Of a DNA stretch of 10,122 nt, positions 5,323-10,122 are shown piece by piece. Both the position numbers and the translations under genes were made by a program. The stretch spans positions 1 through 10,122 of the forward strand of contig JAGCOI010000103.1 in assembly GCA_017645485.1 (NCBI GenBank), in the 5' to 3' direction. The DNA comes from Alphaproteobacteria bacterium. GTDB taxonomy: Bacteria; Pseudomonadota; Alphaproteobacteria; RF32; CAG-239. A model generated the notes under the pieces. The model was given only the letters and a program-made list of their open reading frames with translations, was not told the origin of the DNA and searched no databases. Positions within the stretch are counted from its first letter, which is position 1; every line of letters starts with the position of its first letter.

Positions 5323-8025
5323 TCAGATATTTTTTTTCTTAATATCCCGATATAACGACTGAATTTCATAAAGCTTATCCAAAGCTTCACGCGGTGTCAT
5401 ATTATCCGGATTTAATTTATCCAACATTTCGTGTAACGGTGAAACGGGCTTATCCTCTTTAAGTGTTTTTTGCAAAGCGGCAAAAAGCGGCAAATCATCA
5501 TCTATCGTCATCACTTTTTTATTGTTCGGATTTTTCTCCAAAGCCTTCAAAATCTGTTCGGCACGCTTTACGGCCAAAACGGGCAACCCCGCTAATTTGG
5601 CAACATGAATACCGTACGAACGATCGGCCGCCCCGTCAATAACTTCGTGCATAAACACCACATCACCGTTGTATTCTTTAATTTTCATCGCATGCAACGA
5701 TAATTGCTTTAACTTTTCTTTTAACACAGTCAACTCATGATAATGCGTTGCAAACAGTGCGCGACATTTATTGATTTCATGCAGATATTCAACAACCGAC
5801 CATGCAATCGATAACCCGTCATAGGTGGCCGTACCGCGCCCGATTTCATCTAAAATCACAAAAGATTTCGAACTTGCTCCGTTTAATATCGCCGATGTTT
5901 CCACCATTTCCGTCATAAACGTCGAGCGCCCCTGCGACAAATCATCTGAAGCACCGACACGTGAAAAAACCTTATCAACAATACCGATATGTGCTTTTGA
6001 TGCCGGCACGAAACACCCCATTTGCGCCATAATGGCAATAATGGCATTTTGCCTTAAAAATGTCGATTTACCGGCCATATTCGGTCCCGTAATCAGCCAA
6101 ATTCTGTCTTTTTGCCCGTCAAGCGTGCAATCATTTGAAACAAACGGTCCTTCATGGCTTTTTTCCAAAGCTTTTTCAACGGCCGGATGTCGTCCGTCTT
6201 TAATGTCAAAACAAAGAGAATCATCAACCGTCGGTCTCGTATAATTTTTCAACACGGCAAGTTCCGCAACGGATGTTGCACAGTCAAGTTCGGCATAGGC
6301 ATATGCCATCTTCGAAATATCATCCGAGCGCGCCAATATTTTCAGTGTCAAATCCTTAAAAATTTCCTGTTCGACCGCAAGTGCCTTATCTTCAGCCGTT
6401 AAAATTTTTTGTTCCAAATCAGACAATTCTTCCGTTGTAAAACGCATGGCGTTTAATATGGTTTGTCTATGTATAAATTTCGGATTTTGAACGGCCGCAT
6501 CAGCAAATTTATTGCTGATTTCCATAAAATAGCCCACCATGTTATTATACCTGATAACAACTTTCGGAACGCCTAAAATATCGGCATACTCTTTTTCCAA
6601 ACGCGCCATAATGTCGACCTGATTTGTTTTAAGGTTCTGCAATTCATCTAAAAGCGCGCTGTATCCGCTCTTCACAAAACCGCCGTCACGCGCAAAAGAA
6701 GGCAGGTCATCATCTGCTTTTAAGGCACGTTCAATTTCATCAACAAGCGCCGAAAAATCAGGCATTTTTTGTAAAATTTGCTTAATTGCATCCGGTATTT
6801 TGCTTACCAAAGTATCATATTTTCCGAAATTATTAATCAGATTTTTAATTTTCGGCACCATCATCAGCGAATTTTTTAAGGCGCTCATATCTTTTGGCGA
6901 ACCGCGATTAACAGCCAATCTCGAAACAATGCGTTCCATGTCGGCCGTTTGTTTTAAAATCGCACGCATATCCCGACGCAATTCTTGTATCAACACAAAA
7001 AAATCAACACTGTCCAACCGCTGATTAATCTCTTCAACATCCGTACTCGGATTTAAAAGTCTGTTTGTAAAAAGTCTCGCACCGGCACCTGTCACGGTAT
7101 AATCGATTGCCGCAAGTAAAGAAGATTTTTTGTTTCCCGAAAACGAACTGACAAGCTCCAAATTATGGCGTGTTGCCGCATCTATTTCCATAATCGTCGT
7201 ATCGCTTTGTCTCACAATCGGTTTTAAGCGCGGTTTTTCACTTATTTGCGTATTTTCCACATAATCCAAAATAATGCCGACCGCTGCCGTTTCGGTTCTC
7301 GATAAAACAACAAAAGCATCTGCCGAAATAACGCCGAAAAATTTTTCAATACGTTTTTTGGCATTTTCAACATTAAAGCGAGCTTGCGGCAAAACGGTCA
7401 TTCTATCCTGATACAAAGATAAAACTCTGAAAATATCCTCATTTTCAAAAAGCCTGTCGGAAACAATAATTTCACTCGGATTTATTTTACTCAAACAGGC
7501 ATAAATATCTTTTCCGCAACAATTAACATCCGTTATTGTTTCTTTCACGACAAAATCGCCCGTTGACAAATCAAGCCACGCAAAACCCAAACTGTCGTTT
7601 TCCGAAACAACCGATAACAAATAATTATTTTCCCGCGCTTCCAGCAAATTATCTTCCGTTAACGTACCGGCCGTCACCACACGAATAACCTGTCGTTCAA
7701 CAAGTGCGCTCCGTCCGCGTTTTTTAGCCTCTTCCGGTGTTTCGACCTGTTCGGCTATAGCCACCTTAAAACCCTGATGTATCAAGCGTGCCAAATAATT
7801 TTCATACGCATGAAAAGGCACACCGCACATCGGAATCGGCTTACCCTTATATGTGCCTCGTTTGGTTAAAACCAAATCAAGCGCTTTTGCGGCAATACCG
7901 GCATCTTCAAAAAACAGTTCATAAAAATCGCCCATTCGGTAAAAAACAAGATAATCTTTATACTTTTCTTTAATATCCAAATATTGTTGAGTTGACGGAT
8001 TAACTTTTTCTTCTTTTTGTGTCAT
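5323..8025 (-). CDS. mutS: DNA mismatch repair ATPase MutS
   Basis: A 900-residue cytosolic protein that binds mispairs as a dimer and, with ATP and MutL, starts repair. Domains in order: mismatch-binding domain I with the wedge Phe-x-Glu as MGDFYELF (F34, E36); connector; lever and clamp, roughly 270-600; then the ABC ATPase with Walker A GPNMAGKST (647-655, K653), STFMTEM, Walker B VILDEIGRGT (D726, E727) and FATHYHELT. The C-terminus has a helical EALDKLYEIQSLYRDI tail and LPLF (845-848), which resembles a beta-clamp motif. The length is slightly above E. coli MutS (853). A TTG lies just before the ATG at 8025; ATG is preferred, and no clear Shine-Dalgarno is seen. A 10-base tandem repeat occurs at 5474-5493. 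I see no hairpin terminator after the stop, so read-through into rmlA is possible. Confidence 0.98.
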   Translation of the reverse strand: MTQKEEKVNPSTQQYLDIKEKYKDYLVFYRMGDFYELFFEDAGIAAKALDLVLTKRGTYKGKPIPMCGVPFHAYENYLARLIHQGFKVAIAEQVETPEEAKKRGRSALVERQVIRVVTAGTLTEDNLLEARENNYLLSVVSENDSLGFAWLDLSTGDFVVKETITDVNCCGKDIYACLSKINPSEIIVSDRLFENEDIFRVLSLYQDRMTVLPQARFNVENAKKRIEKFFGVISADAFVVLSRTETAAVGIILDYVENTQISEKPRLKPIVRQSDTTIMEIDAATRHNLELVSSFSGNKKSSLLAAIDYTVTGAGARLFTNRLLNPSTDVEEINQRLDSVDFFVLIQELRRDMRAILKQTADMERIVSRLAVNRGSPKDMSALKNSLMMVPKIKNLINNFGKYDTLVSKIPDAIKQILQKMPDFSALVDEIERALKADDDLPSFARDGGFVKSGYSALLDELQNLKTNQVDIMARLEKEYADILGVPKVVIRYNNMVGYFMEISNKFADAAVQNPKFIHRQTILNAMRFTTEELSDLEQKILTAEDKALAVEQEIFKDLTLKILARSDDISKMAYAYAELDCATSVAELAVLKNYTRPTVDDSLCFDIKDGRHPAVEKALEKSHEGPFVSNDCTLDGQKDRIWLITGPNMAGKSTFLRQNAIIAIMAQMGCFVPASKAHIGIVDKVFSRVGASDDLSQGRSTFMTEMVETSAILNGASSKSFVILDEIGRGTATYDGLSIAWSVVEYLHEINKCRALFATHYHELTVLKEKLKQLSLHAMKIKEYNGDVVFMHEVIDGAADRSYGIHVAKLAGLPVLAVKRAEQILKALEKNPNNKKVMTIDDDLPLFAALQKTLKEDKPVSPLHEMLDKLNPDNMTPREALDKLYEIQSLYRDIKKKNI

Positions 8026-8070
8026 CAAGCGTGCTTTTCTTAATTTATTAAATGAATTTAAACTTATTTC

Positions 8071-8098
8071 ATATTAACTTATTTTATGGGGTTGTCTA
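8071..8098 (-). promoter_or_regulatory. Promoter of mutS
   Basis: On the minus strand TAGACA (8093-8098) is followed after 16 bases by TAATAT (8071-8076). The start would be near 8064, giving a leader of about 39 bases. The 106 bp between mutS and the divergent kinase gene is AT-rich. I could not define a convincing promoter for the kinase: tacaat at 8111-8116 lies too close to its ribosome site and lacks a -35. Confidence 0.45.
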
Positions 8099-8131
8099 CT
8101 TTTTTTTGCTTACAATCAAACGGAGAAAATC

Positions 8132-9547
8132 ATGTTTTTTGAAAAACTTAAAATGCTTGAAATTGAAAAAAATTCAAAATTTTCAGAACGCGTTTTAATT
8201 CTTTCCATACCGGCGGCCGTTGTATTTATCGTGTTGTCTTTATTAAAGCTTTTATCTCCTTTTTCCGCTGTCTTATCTTATATAGCCATCATCTTTTTTA
8301 ATATGATTTTTTTATCGTCCATTTCGTTCGAACTGCAGCGCTTAAAAAGATACATCAATGATTTAACCATCGGCAAATACGATCAAAGCGTCTCTCTTTC
8401 CGAACAAGAGGCTAAAGATATTGCGGATGCCGTCAATTCCATGCATCGTTTTTTCACGGATAAAACAGATGCTTTAGAGGCAAAATCCATGGCGGATATG
8501 GCCGTGCTCGACACTTTGCCCGACCCGATTATGATGCTTGACAGATCAGGCAATATTTTAGGTGCCAATCTGGCAACCCGCAAATTATTCGGTCCGAAAA
8601 TTACCGAACAAAACATCGAAAAAATTTTAAATGTGCCGTCATTTATTCAAGCCGTATCAAATGTCTTAAAAAACAAAAGCGAATCGGAAAATCTCACATT
8701 TTTTATGCCCGAACCGTTGTCAAAAAAACTTTTTGCTCACATCAATAAATTGCCTGCTTTTTCTCATGCACGTGCTTTTGCCTCCGTTTCACTTTTTGAT
8801 TTAACAAAAACCATTACCATGGAAAAAATGCAATCAGACTTTGTTGCCAATGCCAGTCACGAACTGAGAACACCGCTGTCTGTTATTTCGGGTTTTATTG
8901 ACACCCTGCAAACAACCGCAAAAGATGATGAAGCGGCGCGTGATCAATTCTTAAACATCATGGCGCAACAGGCTGCCTTTATGTCCGATCTTATTGAAGA
9001 TTTACTTTCTCTTTCAAAAATCGAAATGCAACAAAATGATTTACCGAAAGAAAAAACGGATGTTTCAAAAATCATCGATGAAGTGGTCAGTGCCTTAACC
9101 CTCAAAGCGCAAGACAAAAATATGCGCATAGAGGTTCAAAAGCAACCGCATTTGCCTAAAATCATCGCAGACAGCGGTCAAATTAAGCAATTATTGCAAA
9201 ATCTGACCGATAATGCCATCAAATACGGCCTGTCCAACAGCGCGGTCAAAATCGATATTAAAACCGTACAATCCATTCCGCCCTCAAAAAGCATGAATGT
9301 TGCCGATTCAAAAGCCGTATTTATTTCCGTTAACAACAAAGGTCCTAAAATCAGTCCGACGGATTTGGCGCGCTTAACCGAAAGGTTCTTCCGCCTGCAA
9401 GAACATAAAAATCAGGGCATTAAAGGCACAGGCTTAGGCCTTGCCATTGCCAAACGAATCATCATGCGCCACCGCGGCAATTTAACCGTCTCATCCACCA
9501 CCTTAAACGGCACAACATTCAGTGTTTATCTGCCCGTCAAGTTATAA
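8132..9547 (+). CDS. PhoR-like membrane sensor histidine kinase
   Basis: A 471-residue two-component sensor kinase. Two membrane helices at about 21-40 and 44-66 are joined by a very short loop, so there is almost no periplasmic sensor. Next come a short linker and a PAS-like domain (about 121-228, VLDTLPDPIMMLDRSGNILGAN). The HisKA domain carries FVANASHELRTPLS with phospho-acceptor H243. The ATPase has the N box QNLTDNAIKYG (N361), F box LTERFFR (415-421) and G2 box GTGLGLAIA (432-440). The G1 box is abnormal: VNNKGPKI (400-407) where VxDxGxGI is expected. The RLTERFFR signature and the architecture point to PhoR, the phosphate-starvation kinase, but no phoB or pst gene is adjacent, so the assignment is by family only. 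The start has GGAGA upstream. A strong terminator follows. Confidence 0.88.
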   Translation: MFFEKLKMLEIEKNSKFSERVLILSIPAAVVFIVLSLLKLLSPFSAVLSYIAIIFFNMIFLSSISFELQRLKRYINDLTIGKYDQSVSLSEQEAKDIADAVNSMHRFFTDKTDALEAKSMADMAVLDTLPDPIMMLDRSGNILGANLATRKLFGPKITEQNIEKILNVPSFIQAVSNVLKNKSESENLTFFMPEPLSKKLFAHINKLPAFSHARAFASVSLFDLTKTITMEKMQSDFVANASHELRTPLSVISGFIDTLQTTAKDDEAARDQFLNIMAQQAAFMSDLIEDLLSLSKIEMQQNDLPKEKTDVSKIIDEVVSALTLKAQDKNMRIEVQKQPHLPKIIADSGQIKQLLQNLTDNAIKYGLSNSAVKIDIKTVQSIPPSKSMNVADSKAVFISVNNKGPKISPTDLARLTERFFRLQEHKNQGIKGTGLGLAIAKRIIMRHRGNLTVSSTTLNGTTFSVYLPVKL

Positions 9548-9564
9548 TAAAAAAAACATTGAGC

Positions 9565-9609
9565 AAAACAAAAACCCGAAAACAAAACTGTTTTCGGGTT
9601 TTTTGTTTT
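9565..9609. terminator. Bidirectional intrinsic terminator between convergent genes
   Basis: A perfect 15-bp stem, with arms at 9570-9584 and 9589-9603 around the 4-base loop AAAC, has a CCCGAAAACA/TGTTTTCGGG core. T-rich tracts leave it on both strands (right side 9599-9611; minus strand from 9574 leftwards). One bulged T allows the stem to extend to 9565/9609. It lies 22 bases after the kinase stop and 13 bases beyond the stop of the minus-strand gene, so it serves both. Confidence 0.9.
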
Positions 9610-9622
9610 TTACAATCGCAAC

Positions 9623-10117
9623 TTAATTGTTGCTATTTCCGTCTTTGGCTGACATGAACACACCTAAAATCGGATGTTCTTCCAGCAACTTTTGTTTTCT
9701 GACAAAGCGTTCGGCTTTGTCGCTCGGAATCGTCTTTTGCTTGCCGGCATCACTATAGTGATCTGACAATTGCTTTGCTTCATACTGACGTCCGACCGGC
9801 GTTACTTCTTCGGCAACCGGTTGTTCTTCAGGCGCCATATCCGGCATAGCCCTTGTTCTGACAGGTGTTTCCTGTACCTTTATCTTTTCAGCTTCCGGCA
9901 AATCAGGTCTGTATTCCTCAACAGGTTCTTCCACCGGCTTATTCATCGGACGACTGTGTAACATCCTACCGCCACAATCGGATTCCTGTGAATCTAAAAC
10001 AGCATCTCCCTTACTTCTGCTTAAAATTTCCTCTCTTTGATTCAACAGATTTCGAGCTGTTTCATAATTCATGCCTTCTTTGTCACCGCAATTAACAGCT
10101 TCCAAAAGTTTGGTCAT
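9623..10117 (-). CDS. Unrecognised Pro/Glu-rich hypothetical protein, possibly extending past the window
   Basis: A 164-residue frame from the ATG at 10117, ending in SAKDGNSNN. I do not recognise it. It has no signal peptide or membrane segment. An N-terminal helical stretch (MNYETARNLLNQREEILSR, 16-34) leads to a charged, probably disordered middle with direct PVEE repeats at 61-64 and 65-68 and a related PVAEE at 100-104. The C-terminal end is basic and helical (KAERFVRKQKLLEEHPILGVF, 134-154) and looks the most structured part. The frame stays open to the window edge (codon CAA before the ATG), so the true start may lie further right; only five bases upstream are visible and no ribosome site can be judged. 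An internal ATG at 10072 is an alternative start with poor spacing. The bidirectional terminator downstream supports a real gene. Confidence 0.65.
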   Translation of the reverse strand: MTKLLEAVNCGDKEGMNYETARNLLNQREEILSRSKGDAVLDSQESDCGGRMLHSRPMNKPVEEPVEEYRPDLPEAEKIKVQETPVRTRAMPDMAPEEQPVAEEVTPVGRQYEAKQLSDHYSDAGKQKTIPSDKAERFVRKQKLLEEHPILGVFMSAKDGNSNN

Positions 10118-10122
10118 TTGTT

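Noticed and set aside
5263..5325. Possible terminator after mutS
   Set aside because: ATGCT occurs twice (direct, not inverted) and there is a T run, but no stem forms.
5330..5337. A8 tract at the end of mutS as a phase-variable site
   Set aside because: It affects only the last few residues (KKKNI), so slippage would have little effect.
5825..6244. 139-codon plus-strand open frame inside mutS
   Set aside because: It lies antisense to the highly conserved MutS ATPase region, so it is an open shadow frame.
8040..8077. Cluster of TTAA motifs upstream of mutS and the kinase as CtrA sites
   Set aside because: Spacings are 4, 6 and 12 bases, not 7, and the region is very AT-rich.
8111..8116. 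TACAAT as a -10 for the kinase gene
   Set aside because: It would start transcription within the ribosome binding site, and no -35 lies at a proper distance.

Overview
The window is an AT-rich, gene-dense bacterial segment of ordinary chromosomal character. It holds nine protein genes and no RNA genes, transposons or CRISPR arrays. An alphaproteobacterium with a reduced-GC genome, possibly host-associated, fits best. This is an inference: the PhoR-type kinase carries the RLTERFFR and GTGLGLAI signatures common in alphaproteobacterial PhoR, and one TTAA-N7-TTAA site resembles a CtrA box. Codon choice looks even across the window and I see no clear sign of horizontal transfer.

Layout. Positions 1-635 (minus) are an unrecognised gene whose 3' end lies outside the window. 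It diverges from an MFS transporter (772-1947, plus), and the 136 bp between them holds a promoter for each. The transporter converges, with only 8 bp between, on a four-gene minus-strand block in the order rmlA-rmlC-rmlD-rmlB (5187 down to 1956). Each of these genes overlaps the next by 11 to 19 bases. Upstream on the same strand, 135 bp away, is mutS (8025 down to 5323). mutS diverges from a PhoR-like sensor kinase (8132-9547, plus). A strong bidirectional terminator separates that kinase from an unrecognised Pro/Glu-rich protein (9623-10117, minus) that reaches nearly to the right edge.

How the genes work together. RmlA, RmlB, RmlC and RmlD are the complete pathway from glucose-1-phosphate plus dTTP to dTDP-L-rhamnose, the donor for rhamnose in surface polysaccharides. 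No glycosyltransferase that would use it is present here. MutS is the mismatch-recognition ATPase of DNA repair and is probably a neighbour by chance, although it could read through into the rml block because no clear terminator lies between them. The kinase is an orphan here, with no response regulator or phosphate-transport genes beside it.

Most worth a second look: the kinase has a degenerate G1 ATP-binding box; the MFS gene appears to give a leaderless mRNA from an extended -10 promoter; two perfect palindromes sit on the putative rmlA promoter; short slippage-prone repeats lie inside mutS and rmlD; and the two edge genes are unrecognised. I did not find a convincing novel multi-gene system.
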